The translations under genes were made by a program, and so were the position numbers. This document shows, piece by piece, positions 9,046-16,335 of a stretch of DNA of 64,000 nucleotides. How positions within the stretch are numbered: position 1 is the stretch's first letter; each line of letters begins with the position of its first letter. The notes below the pieces were generated by a model. It was not told the origin of the DNA. It searched no databases and saw nothing but the letters and a program-made list of their open reading frames with translations. The stretch comes from Streptomyces sp. NBC_01214 (lineage in GTDB: Bacteria; Actinomycetota; Actinomycetes; Streptomycetales; Streptomycetaceae), in contig NZ_JAPEOS010000002.1 in NCBI RefSeq assembly GCF_026340975.1, positions 1,382,501 through 1,446,500 of the forward strand, read 5' to 3'.

Positions 9046-9305
9046 CGCGCGCCTCCGGCAGGAGATCCGGCGCCGGCCACGGCGTCCGGGGCCACCATGT
9101 TCGCCATGTCCTCGTCCGTGATCTCCAGGAGAATGGCCTGGACCGGACAGGCGGCCACGGCACGCATGACGTCCTCGCGCTGCGCCGGATCCGCCTCCGG
9201 GTTGTAGAGCAGCGACTCGTCGCCGTGCATGGCGAAGACATCGGGAGCGAGGAATGCGCACTGGGCGTATCCCTGGCAGCGGTTGAGGTCGACGACAAGC
9301 CTCAT
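9042..9305 (-). CDS. Ferredoxin with a CxxYxxC...CP cluster motif
   Basis: Small 87-residue electron carrier. Cluster ligands are C10 and C16 in CQGYAQC and C53 in ACPVQAI. Tyr13 occupies the position that is Cys in [4Fe-4S] ferredoxins, so a [3Fe-4S] or atypical cluster is expected. Such P450-associated actinobacterial ferredoxins are known. ATG at 9305 is chosen because it starts the conserved MRLVVDLNRC; an in-frame upstream extension looks non-coding. First gene of the P450 cassette. Confidence 0.9.
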   Translation of the reverse strand: MRLVVDLNRCQGYAQCAFLAPDVFAMHGDESLLYNPEADPAQREDVMRAVAACPVQAILLEITDEDMANMVAPDAVAGAGSPAGGAR

Positions 9306-9388
9306 GACGGTTCTGCCTTTCCCTTGGCCGTCCCTCCCCGTCACCCCCCGAACCCCCTGGGTCCTCCCCTTCCCACCAGCATGCATGC

Positions 9389-9405
9389 GGCGCCCACAGG
9401 GCGCC
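9389..9405 (-). terminator. Hairpin after the 9428-10069 gene
   Basis: GGCGCCC and GGGCGCC pair perfectly around ACA, 23 bases beyond the stop of the minus-strand membrane-protein gene and upstream of the ferredoxin gene. Probable terminator. Confidence 0.5.
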
Positions 9406-9427
9406 TGCCGGAGTATGGATCCGCAGG

Positions 9428-10069
9428 TCAGGGCGGTTCGGTGGGGGTCGGAGGCCGGTGGGCGGTGCCGCGCCGGACGCGCAGGATGTACAGGCTGAGG
9501 ATCAGCGCCCAGACCGGGAACACCAGCTCGGACCAGGGCACTCCGGAACCGATCACGAGCAGGACCAGGCCGACGACGGTGCCCAGCAGGGCCAGTGGCC
9601 GCGGGAAGACGCCGAGCATCCGTCCGATGGTCGAGGTCGCGAGGGCGAAGACGGCCGCCATCCGCATGGCGTACGTCGCGAGGAGGGTGTAGGCGTAGTG
9701 GCGGCCGAAATCGGAGGGCGTGCCCTCGGCCAGCACGGTGCCGGCCGCCGCGGCGGAGGCGAACAGGGTGGCCACGAAGACGAATCCGCTGCCCAGGAAC
9801 ACGGTGGCGACGAACCGGTCCTCGGCCGCGCCCGTATGCGCGCGCAGGGCGCCCATGAACCAGAGGAAGAAGATGCCCGCGAAGGGCACGATCTCCAGTG
9901 ACACTTGGACCGCCCAGCGCTTGTCCTGGTCGATGGGCATGTCGACGGCGCTGCCCGACGGGACGGCGATCCGCATCAGGACGATCGCCGCCCCGAGCAG
10001 CAGGGCGAAGGCGATTCCGGCCATCCCGGCCGCGCGTGGCGTATCGAGCCGATCGGTCGTGGAACTCAC
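9428..10069 (-). CDS. Integral membrane protein of unknown function
   Basis: A 213-residue protein with about six hydrophobic segments, the first near residues 16-34 and a pair at the C-terminus, ending in a basic, Pro-rich tail. No catalytic motif is visible. GTG at 10069 is preferred because it is preceded by GGAGAGAGTGAGG. The longer in-frame version adds 14 residues without a binding site. It stands alone between two hairpins, so it is probably monocistronic. Function unknown. Confidence 0.75.
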   Translation of the reverse strand: MSSTTDRLDTPRAAGMAGIAFALLLGAAIVLMRIAVPSGSAVDMPIDQDKRWAVQVSLEIVPFAGIFFLWFMGALRAHTGAAEDRFVATVFLGSGFVFVATLFASAAAAGTVLAEGTPSDFGRHYAYTLLATYAMRMAAVFALATSTIGRMLGVFPRPLALLGTVVGLVLLVIGSGVPWSELVFPVWALILSLYILRVRRGTAHRPPTPTEPP

Positions 10070-10100
10070 GAACCCCTCACTCTCTCCCCTGGTCCAGCAA

Positions 10101-10117
10101 GCGGCAGTCACTGCCGC
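10101..10117 (-). terminator. Hairpin after the DMT permease gene
   Basis: GCGGCAG and CTGCCGC form a perfect 7-bp stem with a TCA loop, about 50 bases beyond the stop of the minus-strand transporter gene. Probable terminator. Confidence 0.45.
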
Positions 10118-10168
10118 GCCACCACCGGGGGCGGCCGACCGGGTGAGGGACCCCGGCCGGCCGGTGGG

Positions 10169-11074
10169 TCAGCCGACCGGCTCCGGCACCGGGGCGGCGG
10201 CGCCCTCGTCGGCCCCCTCGTGCTTGCCGTGCCAGGCGACGGCCACCGCTCCGGCGACGGCCATGACGAAGCCGAGGACCGCGAGCCAGGCGAGGCCCGG
10301 GCGGGAGGCGTCGCCGAGCCACAGGACGCCGATCGCGCCCGGCAGAACCGTCTCGCCGACGACCAGGGCCGCCGTGGCGCCGTTCACCGAGCCGATCTGG
10401 AGGGCGACCGTGTGCAGGTACATGCCGCCGAAGCCCGCCACCAAGATGGCGTAGAGGGCCGGGTCCGTGAGGAAGGTACCGAGGTCGAACGGGTCCACGC
10501 CGTTCAGGATCCGGACGCCGACGCCGAGCGCGCCGAAGCCCAGGCCCGACAGCAGGCCCGCCAGGATTGCGGCGCTGCCGCCGAGGAGGCGCACGGCCAC
10601 CGTGCCGCCCACCATGAGCAGCACGGTGATCCCCAGCAGCCACCAGTGAGTGGACATCGGCGCGTGGTGGCCGCCCTCGTGGCCCGCGGCCGTCGCCAGC
10701 AGCACCAGCGCGGTGCAGACGACACCGATCGAGGTCCATTCCTTCCGGCTCAGCCGGATGCCGAGCATCTTCACGCTCAGCACGGCCGTGATCACCAGGT
10801 TGGCGCTGATCACCGTCTGGGAGAGGAAGAGGGGAAGCAGCCGGGCGGCCAGGGCACCGAGCCCGAAGCCCACGAAGTCCAGGATGGTTCCGACGATGAA
10901 CTCCCAGGTCATCGCGGCTTTCGCAGTGGACGACAGGTTGGGACCGCCATGGGCGGTCACCCCGGCGGCAGTCGGGGACATGCGCGCGGCGCGGCGCGAT
11001 CCGACGGCTTGCAGCACGGATCCCGTGCCGTAGCAGATGGACGCCGCGACAGCGGTCAGCAGGCCTATGAGCAC
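10169..11074 (-). CDS. DMT-family (EamA-like) membrane transporter
   Basis: A 301-residue protein with about ten hydrophobic segments in two similar halves, joined by a His-rich loop (GHEGGHHAP near residue 132). This is the usual shape of drug/metabolite transporters. The substrate is not inferable. The start is GTG at 11074 or TTG one codon earlier. A 35-base inverted repeat lies only 12 bases upstream of the start, so it may also affect expression. Hairpins on both sides suggest a single-gene transcript. Confidence 0.75.
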   Translation of the reverse strand: MLIGLLTAVAASICYGTGSVLQAVGSRRAARMSPTAAGVTAHGGPNLSSTAKAAMTWEFIVGTILDFVGFGLGALAARLLPLFLSQTVISANLVITAVLSVKMLGIRLSRKEWTSIGVVCTALVLLATAAGHEGGHHAPMSTHWWLLGITVLLMVGGTVAVRLLGGSAAILAGLLSGLGFGALGVGVRILNGVDPFDLGTFLTDPALYAILVAGFGGMYLHTVALQIGSVNGATAALVVGETVLPGAIGVLWLGDASRPGLAWLAVLGFVMAVAGAVAVAWHGKHEGADEGAAAPVPEPVG

Positions 11075-11088
11075 CAAGGGCTCCGTTC

Positions 11089-11124
11089 ACGTCTGGCAGG
11101 TTTTGCGGTACCTCTGCCAGACGT
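11089..11124 (-). terminator. Inverted repeat between LOG-family and DMT genes
   Basis: ACGTCTGGCAG (11089-11099) and CTGCCAGACGT (11114-11124) are perfect 11-bp arms around 14 bases. The repeat follows the LOG-family stop by 30 bases and precedes the DMT start by 12 bases. A terminator for the former is likely; an operator for the latter is the alternative. Confidence 0.55.
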
Positions 11125-11154
11125 CAGAACGGGCCGGGAAGTTGCTTCCGGAGC

Positions 11155-12246
11155 TCAGCTCATCGAAGCGAGGACGTCCGGGACCTCGTCCACCGCATCG
11201 ACGAGCGCGATGCGCGACTCCATCGCACGGCCCCGCGCCAGTGCCTGGAGCAGCGGCCAGGCTGGAAGGTGCTCGGTCCAGTGGGTGCGGCCGACCAGGA
11301 TCATCGGGGCCGGCTCGCCCCGGGACTCGTAGTAGTTCGGCGTCCCGTTGTCGAATATCTCCTGGACGGTGCCCGCCGCGCCGGGCAGGAAGACCACGCC
11401 CGCGGTCGAGCGGGCCAGCAGCCCGTCCTCGCGGGTGGCGTTCGCGAAGTACTTCGCGATGTGGCCCGCGAAGGCGTTCGGCGGTTCGTGCCCGTAGAAC
11501 CAGGTCGGAATGCCCACCGAGTCGCCGCCGGCGGGGAAGCGCTCGCGCACGGCGAAGGCCGCGCGCGCCCAGTCGGACACCGACGGCGCGAAGGAGGGGG
11601 CCTTGGCCAGCATCTCCAGGGCCTCCGCGAGGGCCTCGTCCGGGGCCGGGGCCAGGTAGGCGCCGAGGTTGGCGGCCTCCATCGCACCCGGGCCACCGCC
11701 GGTGGCCACCGTCAACCCGGACCGGGTCAGCGCCCGGCCCAGCTCCGCCGCGCCGCGGTAGTCCGTACCGCCGCGGGCCATCGCGTGGCCACCCATCACA
11801 CCGACGACCCGGACACCGCAGAGGTGCTCGTCGAGGGCGTCGGAGATGGCGTCGTCATGGACGGAACGGAGCATCGAGGAGAAGACGTCTCCGTCGGACT
11901 TCGTCTCCTGGAACCAGGCGTACGCCTCGGCGTCGGAGGTGGTTTCGTACCCGTCGGGCAGCCCGGCGAAGAGCTCCTCGGGCGTGTAGAGCAGGCCCCG
12001 GTACGGGTCGAACGGCAGGTCCGGTACGGGCGGGAAGACCAGCGCGCCGTCGGCGCGGACCTTCGCCGCCGCGTCGGGCTCCATCGCGCAGCCCAGGAAC
12101 ACGGCCGCCGAGGTGTCGGCGGCCAGCAGAGCGAAGGTCCGCTCCAGCAGGTTGACCGACTGGATCCGGTAGCCGCTGAGCGAGCCGCGTGCCGCGACCT
12201 GGTCGAATTCGGCGAGCGTCTCGATCTCGATGTCTGGGTTGACCAT
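11155..12246 (-). CDS. LOG-family Rossmann protein (Rossman-fold nucleotide-binding)
   Basis: A 363-residue protein with the two LOG family blocks: GGGPGAMEAANLGAY, and LPGAAGTVQEIFD in place of the usual PGGxGTxxE. LOG proteins split nucleoside 5'-monophosphates to free base and ribose 5-phosphate (cytokinin activation in the plant and microbial members), but long versions like this one are uncharacterised. About 160 N-terminal residues precede the fold. Start ATG at 12246 leads into VNPDIEIETLAEF. The second Gly of the PGG motif is Ala, so activity should not be assumed. Confidence 0.8.
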   Translation of the reverse strand: MVNPDIEIETLAEFDQVAARGSLSGYRIQSVNLLERTFALLAADTSAAVFLGCAMEPDAAAKVRADGALVFPPVPDLPFDPYRGLLYTPEELFAGLPDGYETTSDAEAYAWFQETKSDGDVFSSMLRSVHDDAISDALDEHLCGVRVVGVMGGHAMARGGTDYRGAAELGRALTRSGLTVATGGGPGAMEAANLGAYLAPAPDEALAEALEMLAKAPSFAPSVSDWARAAFAVRERFPAGGDSVGIPTWFYGHEPPNAFAGHIAKYFANATREDGLLARSTAGVVFLPGAAGTVQEIFDNGTPNYYESRGEPAPMILVGRTHWTEHLPAWPLLQALARGRAMESRIALVDAVDEVPDVLASMS

Positions 12247-12272
12247 TCGGCCCACCCTAAGGGCTGCTCGTG

Positions 12273-13346
12273 TCAGCGGGTCAGTGCCAGCGACGTCAGC
12301 TGCGCCACACCCCAGCTGAGCGGTACGCACACGGCCAGCAGGGCGGTGGCCCGCAGACTGGCCGCGCTGCGCAGGACGTTGGCCGGGGCACCCAGGTCGA
12401 GCAGGGCCGTGCGTCCGGGCTGCCGGCTCCGACGCGCCTCCACCACGGATGTGAGAAGGGTCGCGGCGGCGCACAGGGTCACCAGGGCGACGGCCGGCCA
12501 GGTCAGCGGGCCCAGCTGGACGGGCAGCCCGCCCCGGTCGCGCAGGGCGAAGGCGGTCAGGGCACCTGCGGCCACCGAGCAGAGCACTCCCAGCGGGGGG
12601 CCGATCCGGGGGGCCTCCTCCTGGAGGGTCCGCCCGGCCAGCAGCCGCAGCGCTCCCGGGCGCACGGCCTGGACCAGGCTGCCGCAGGCGTAGGCGAGCC
12701 CCGGTCCGGCCAGGGCGAGCCCGACCGCGGTCAGCGACCAGCCGATGAGCGCCCCGGCATCGCCCCGGCCCGCGTAGGCGGATGCGGCGAGCCCGCAGGC
12801 GGCCAGTGCGATGCCCCAGGGCAGTCCGGTCTGGGGGGCCAGCGGCGGGTGCGGGCGCAGCGCGAGGGCGGTGGCGGCCGAGGCGGTCAGCGGGATCAGC
12901 GCCAACAGGGTGAGGGCGCCCGCCACGGGCAGCGGCTGGTCGGCGTGGAGCAGCTCGGCCCCGGTCCCGTCGAACGGCAGCCCCGCCAGTTCCCCGCGCA
13001 GGTGGAGGAAGGCGGCCAGGGCCACGGCGCTGCCCAGGGCGCAGGCGACGGCGGTGGAGATCGCGGCGGCCAGCATGAGCCGAACGGGTCCCAGCCCGAC
13101 GGCGTCCAGTCCCTCGCGGGGCTGGGTCGCGGGGTCGGCCCGGGCCACGACGACGGCGAAGTGCACGGTGACGGCCAGCGGGATCAGGGCCCACAGCAGG
13201 CGAGGGAACGATCCGGCGGGCTGGGCCACGGCACCGGCGAGTACATAGAGGAGCAGGAATCCGGTTCCGGCCGAGGCCGCGGCGACGAGGAGCCGCCGCA
13301 GCTGGACGAGCGGCCGGGAACCACGGGCTAGGCGGAGAGCGAGCAC
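12273..13346 (-). CDS. ABC transporter membrane subunit (predicted)
   Basis: A 357-residue hydrophobic protein with about ten membrane segments and no recognised family signature. Its GTG start lies inside the last codons of the ABC ATPase gene (overlap 13328-13346), so the two are translationally coupled and probably form one transporter. Substrate unknown. The role is inferred from gene arrangement rather than from a motif. Confidence 0.7.
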   Translation of the reverse strand: MLALRLARGSRPLVQLRRLLVAAASAGTGFLLLYVLAGAVAQPAGSFPRLLWALIPLAVTVHFAVVVARADPATQPREGLDAVGLGPVRLMLAAAISTAVACALGSAVALAAFLHLRGELAGLPFDGTGAELLHADQPLPVAGALTLLALIPLTASAATALALRPHPPLAPQTGLPWGIALAACGLAASAYAGRGDAGALIGWSLTAVGLALAGPGLAYACGSLVQAVRPGALRLLAGRTLQEEAPRIGPPLGVLCSVAAGALTAFALRDRGGLPVQLGPLTWPAVALVTLCAAATLLTSVVEARRSRQPGRTALLDLGAPANVLRSAASLRATALLAVCVPLSWGVAQLTSLALTR

Positions 13347-14113
13347 GCGGCCTGGTCCTCCGTGGTGTCGGCGACGGGGGAGGCGGCGGCCGCGGCCCCC
13401 GCGAGGCGGCCGTCGAGCAGGGCGATCCGGCGGTCCGCGACGGCCGCGGTGGCCTCGTCATGGGTGGCCAGCAGCACGGTGATGTCGTGGGAGCGGGCCG
13501 CGGTGGTCAGCGTACGGAGCAGCAGGTCACGCTCGGTGCGGTGCAGCGGGGCCGTGGGCTCGTCGGCGAAGATCACCGCGGGCTCGTTGACCAGCGCCCG
13601 GGCCAGTGCGACCCGCTGGCACTCGGCGCGGGTCAGGGCGCCGGGGCGCTTGCGGGCGAAGCCGGCGATGTCCAGGCGGTCCAACCATTCGCAGGCGGCC
13701 GTGCGGGCGCTGCGGTGGGAGGCTCCGGCGAGCAGCAGGGGCAGGGCCGCGTTCTCCCAGACCTTCAGCTCGGGCAGCAACTGCGGTTCGTGGCCGATCC
13801 AGCCGAACCGGTCGCGGCGCAGCCGTTCGCGGACGAGCGCGCCCATGGTGTGGACGGGGACGCTGTTGAACCAGACCTCGCCCTGCTGGGGGCGCAGCTG
13901 CCCGGACAGACAGCGCAGCAGGGTGGTCTTGCCGCTGCCCCGGGGACCGGTCAGGGCGAGGACCTCGCCCTGACGGACGCCGAGGGAGATCTCGACGAGG
14001 GCGGGGGAGCCTCCCCCCGACTTCGTCCGGGGGGAGCCCCTGTGGGAGTAGTGCAGGGACCGAGTCCACAGGACGTCATTGTCAGGCGGAGCATTGTCCG
14101 GTGGAGCCACCAT
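13328..14113 (-). CDS. ABC transporter ATP-binding protein with degenerate signature
   Basis: A 261-residue ATPase: Walker A GPRGSGKTT, Q-loop in GHEPQLL, Walker B VIFADEPT and H-loop ATHDEAT are intact. The signature LSGGQ is replaced by LTRAE. ATG at 14113 has GGAGGT 7 bases upstream. A palindromic repeat (14003-14041) is read through in frame and contributes a short linker rich in Gly, Ser and Pro before the ATPase fold. It pairs with the overlapping membrane gene and resembles MacB/LolD-type exporters in size. Substrate unknown. Confidence 0.85.
   Translation of the reverse strand: MVAPPDNAPPDNDVLWTRSLHYSHRGSPRTKSGGGSPALVEISLGVRQGEVLALTGPRGSGKTTLLRCLSGQLRPQQGEVWFNSVPVHTMGALVRERLRRDRFGWIGHEPQLLPELKVWENAALPLLLAGASHRSARTAACEWLDRLDIAGFARKRPGALTRAECQRVALARALVNEPAVIFADEPTAPLHRTERDLLLRTLTTAARSHDITVLLATHDEATAAVADRRIALLDGRLAGAAAAASPVADTTEDQAACSLSA
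14003..14041. repeat. Palindromic Streptomyces-type repeat inside a coding region
   Basis: TCCCCCCG and CGGGGGGA arms surround an ACTTCGTC centre, with further pairing of the flanking GGGGAGC/GCCCC blocks (one bulge). Similar G-rich/C-rich palindromes around ACTTCGTC recur in Streptomyces chromosomes (from memory). Here it lies in the N-terminal coding region of the ABC ATPase gene without breaking the frame. Confidence 0.6.
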
Positions 14114-14208
14114 GGCGTACACCTCCGTCCGAGGGAACGAAGCGGAGCCGGTCGAGTCACTGGCGCCACACTGAGATGTAAAGAGATGAACGTCTTGGAT
14201 GGTGACAG

Positions 14209-14261
14209 CACACGGCCCCAACCCCCGCGTTCTCACTCGAACGGAGGATCCGGGCCGTGTG
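14209..14261. repeat. Inverted repeat downstream of the aminotransferase gene
   Basis: CACACGGCCC (14209-14218) and GGGCCGTGTG (14252-14261) are perfect 10-bp arms separated by 33 bases. They lie between the minus-strand aminotransferase stop (14299) and the ABC ATPase start (14113). It may be a weak terminator or a regulatory site for the ABC gene. Nothing else is seen in this gap. Confidence 0.4.
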
Positions 14262-14298
14262 GTTGGACTACTGCGGCTCGGTCGGCCTAAGGCCCCGG

Positions 14299-15660
14299 TT
14301 ACAGCTTGGTCCATGCCTCGGTGAGCACCGAGCGCAGGATTCCTTCGATCTCGTCGAAGGTGCCCTGGTCGGCGATCAGCGGCGGCGCGAGCTGGATGAC
14401 CGGGTCACCGCGGTCGTCGGCCCGGCAGTACAGGCCGTTCTCGAAGAGCGCCTTGGAGAGGAAGCCGTAGAGCACGCGCTCCGTCTCCTCGTCCGTGAAG
14501 GACTCCTTGGTGTCCTTGTCCTTGACGAGCTCGATGCCGTAGAAGTAGCCGTTGCCGCGGACGTCGCCGACGATCGGCAGGTCGTGCAGCTTCTCCAGCG
14601 TGGTGCGGAAGGCGTCCTCGTTGTTCAGCACGTGCTGATTGAGGCCTTCCTTGTCGAAGATGTCGAGGTTGGCGATCGCCACCGCCGAGGACACCGGGTG
14701 TCCGCCGAAGGTGTAGCCGTGCAGGAAGGTGTTCTCGCCCTTGTAGAACGGCTCCGCGATGCGGTCCGAGACGATGCAGGCACCGATCGGGGAGTAGCCC
14801 GAGGTCATGCCCTTGGCGCAGGTGATCATGTCCGGCACGTAGCCGAACTTGTCACAGGCGAACATCGTGCCGAGGCGGCCGAACGCGCAGATCGTCTCGT
14901 CGGAGACGAGGAGCACGTCGTACTCGTCGCAGATCTCGCGGACGCGCTGGAAGTACCCGGGCGGGGGCGGGAAGCAGCCACCGGCGTTCTGCACCGGCTC
15001 GAGGAAGACGGCCGCGACGGTGTCGGCGCCCTCGAAGAGGATCTCCTGCTCGATCTGGTCGGCGCACCAGCGGCCGAAGGCCTCCGGGTCGTCGCCGTAG
15101 ATCGGGGCGCGGTAGATGTTGGTGTTCGGCACCTTGTGCGCGCCGGGCACCAGCGGCTCGAAGGGAGCCTTCAGGGCCGGCAGGCCCGTGATGGACAGGG
15201 CGCCCTGCGGGGTGCCGTGGTAGGCGACAGCACGCGAGATGACCTTGTACTTCGTGTGCTTGCCCTGCAGCTTGTAGAACTGCTTGGCGAGCTTCCAGGC
15301 GGTCTCGACGGCCTCGCCGCCACCGGTGGTGAAGAAGACCTTGTTCAGGTCGCCCGGGGCGTAGTTCGCGAGGCGCTCGGCGAGTTCCACGGCCTTCGGG
15401 TGGGCGTAGGACCACACCGGGAAGAAGGCGAGCTGCTGAGCCTGGTTGTAGGCGACCTCGGCCAGTTCCTTGCGGCCGTGACCTGCGTTGACCACGAACA
15501 GCCCGGCGAGACCGTCGAGGTAGCGCTTGCCCTTGTCGTCGAAGATGTAGGTGCCCTCACCACGCACGATGGTGGGGACGGGGGCGTTCTCGTACGACGA
15601 CATGCGGGTGAAGTGCATCCACAGGTGGTCGTATGCGGTCTTGGAGAGGTCCTGGCTCAC
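14299..15660 (-). CDS. Class III PLP aminotransferase (putrescine / omega-amino acid type)
   Basis: A 453-residue fold-type I aminotransferase. The PLP lysine lies in TCAKGMTSGY, the cofactor-ring Asp region is LLVSDETICAFGR, and GGGEAVETAWKLA binds phosphate. Its neighbours are an Lrp-type regulator, an aldehyde dehydrogenase and a PotD-like lipoprotein, so putrescine or another diamine is the likely amino donor, giving 4-aminobutanal for the dehydrogenase. Beta-alanine:pyruvate or GABA transaminase are alternatives. Start GTG at 15660, only 3 bases after the regulator stop, so they are probably co-transcribed. Confidence 0.85.
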   Translation of the reverse strand: MSQDLSKTAYDHLWMHFTRMSSYENAPVPTIVRGEGTYIFDDKGKRYLDGLAGLFVVNAGHGRKELAEVAYNQAQQLAFFPVWSYAHPKAVELAERLANYAPGDLNKVFFTTGGGEAVETAWKLAKQFYKLQGKHTKYKVISRAVAYHGTPQGALSITGLPALKAPFEPLVPGAHKVPNTNIYRAPIYGDDPEAFGRWCADQIEQEILFEGADTVAAVFLEPVQNAGGCFPPPPGYFQRVREICDEYDVLLVSDETICAFGRLGTMFACDKFGYVPDMITCAKGMTSGYSPIGACIVSDRIAEPFYKGENTFLHGYTFGGHPVSSAVAIANLDIFDKEGLNQHVLNNEDAFRTTLEKLHDLPIVGDVRGNGYFYGIELVKDKDTKESFTDEETERVLYGFLSKALFENGLYCRADDRGDPVIQLAPPLIADQGTFDEIEGILRSVLTEAWTKL

Positions 15661-15663
15661 GGG

Positions 15664-16167
15664 CTATCGAGTTCCCCACATGTAGGTCTGCTTCTTCAGC
15701 TTCAGATAAACGAAGCTTTCGGTTGATCGCACGCCGGGGAGCGTGCGGATCTTCTTGTTGATCGTTTCGAGCAAGTGGTCGTCGTCCTCGCAGACGATCT
15801 CCACCATCAGGTCGAACGAACCTGCGGTCATGACCACGTACTCGCACTCGGCCATGGCGGTCAGTGCGTCGGCCACCGGATCGAGGTCGCCCTCGACGTT
15901 GATGCCGACCATGGCCTGGCGTCGCAGGCCCACGGTGAGCGGGTCGGTGACGGCGACGATCTGCATGACGCCCTGGTCGAGCAGCTTCTGCACGCGCTGG
16001 CGCACAGCGGCTTCGGAGAGGCCCACGGCCTTGCCGATCGAGGCGTAGGGACGGCGACCGTCCTCCTGCAGTTGCTCGATGATCGCCAGGGACACAGCAT
16101 CGACCGAAGGGGACGGTTGTCTGTTCCTGGAATCTGCGCTTCGACTGACCACGAGCTCACTGTGCAC
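15664..16167 (-). CDS. Lrp/AsnC-family transcriptional regulator
   Basis: A DNA-binding regulator of about 167 residues. The N-terminal winged helix-turn-helix (VSLAIIEQLQEDGRRPYASI, then LSEAAVRQRVQKL) is followed by a RAM ligand-sensing domain (VGINVEGDL, VMTAGSFDLMVEI). It lies between the aminotransferase and the divergent aldehyde dehydrogenase and probably controls both. The start is uncertain: GTG codons at 16230, 16167 and 16152 are in frame and none has a good binding site. 16167 is a compromise. Confidence 0.85.
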   Translation of the reverse strand: MHSELVVSRSADSRNRQPSPSVDAVSLAIIEQLQEDGRRPYASIGKAVGLSEAAVRQRVQKLLDQGVMQIVAVTDPLTVGLRRQAMVGINVEGDLDPVADALTAMAECEYVVMTAGSFDLMVEIVCEDDDHLLETINKKIRTLPGVRSTESFVYLKLKKQTYMWGTR

Positions 16168-16335
16168 GAGGGTCGTCTGTTCCGCAAGACGGAATCGATG
16201 AAATTCGTTGTTTGAGGACTCGGATCTCACTGATTTCGTAGTTGGTGGCGTCTGGGTCTGTCGAAAGCTTCCGCCGAGAGGCTAGGCTTGGTATTCGTCT
16301 CAATCGTTGGACATGTGATCAGGAGTGTGGCTGTA

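Noticed and set aside
6327..9305. Part of a secondary-metabolite gene cluster
   Set aside because: Neighbours are a thiamine transporter and unrelated single genes. No synthase, tailoring or regulatory genes of a cluster are nearby.
9306..9386. Longer ferredoxin start on the minus strand at 9386
   Set aside because: The added 27 residues are Gly/Arg-rich and atypical. Ferredoxins of this class begin with the MRLVVD-like strand, which matches ATG 9305.
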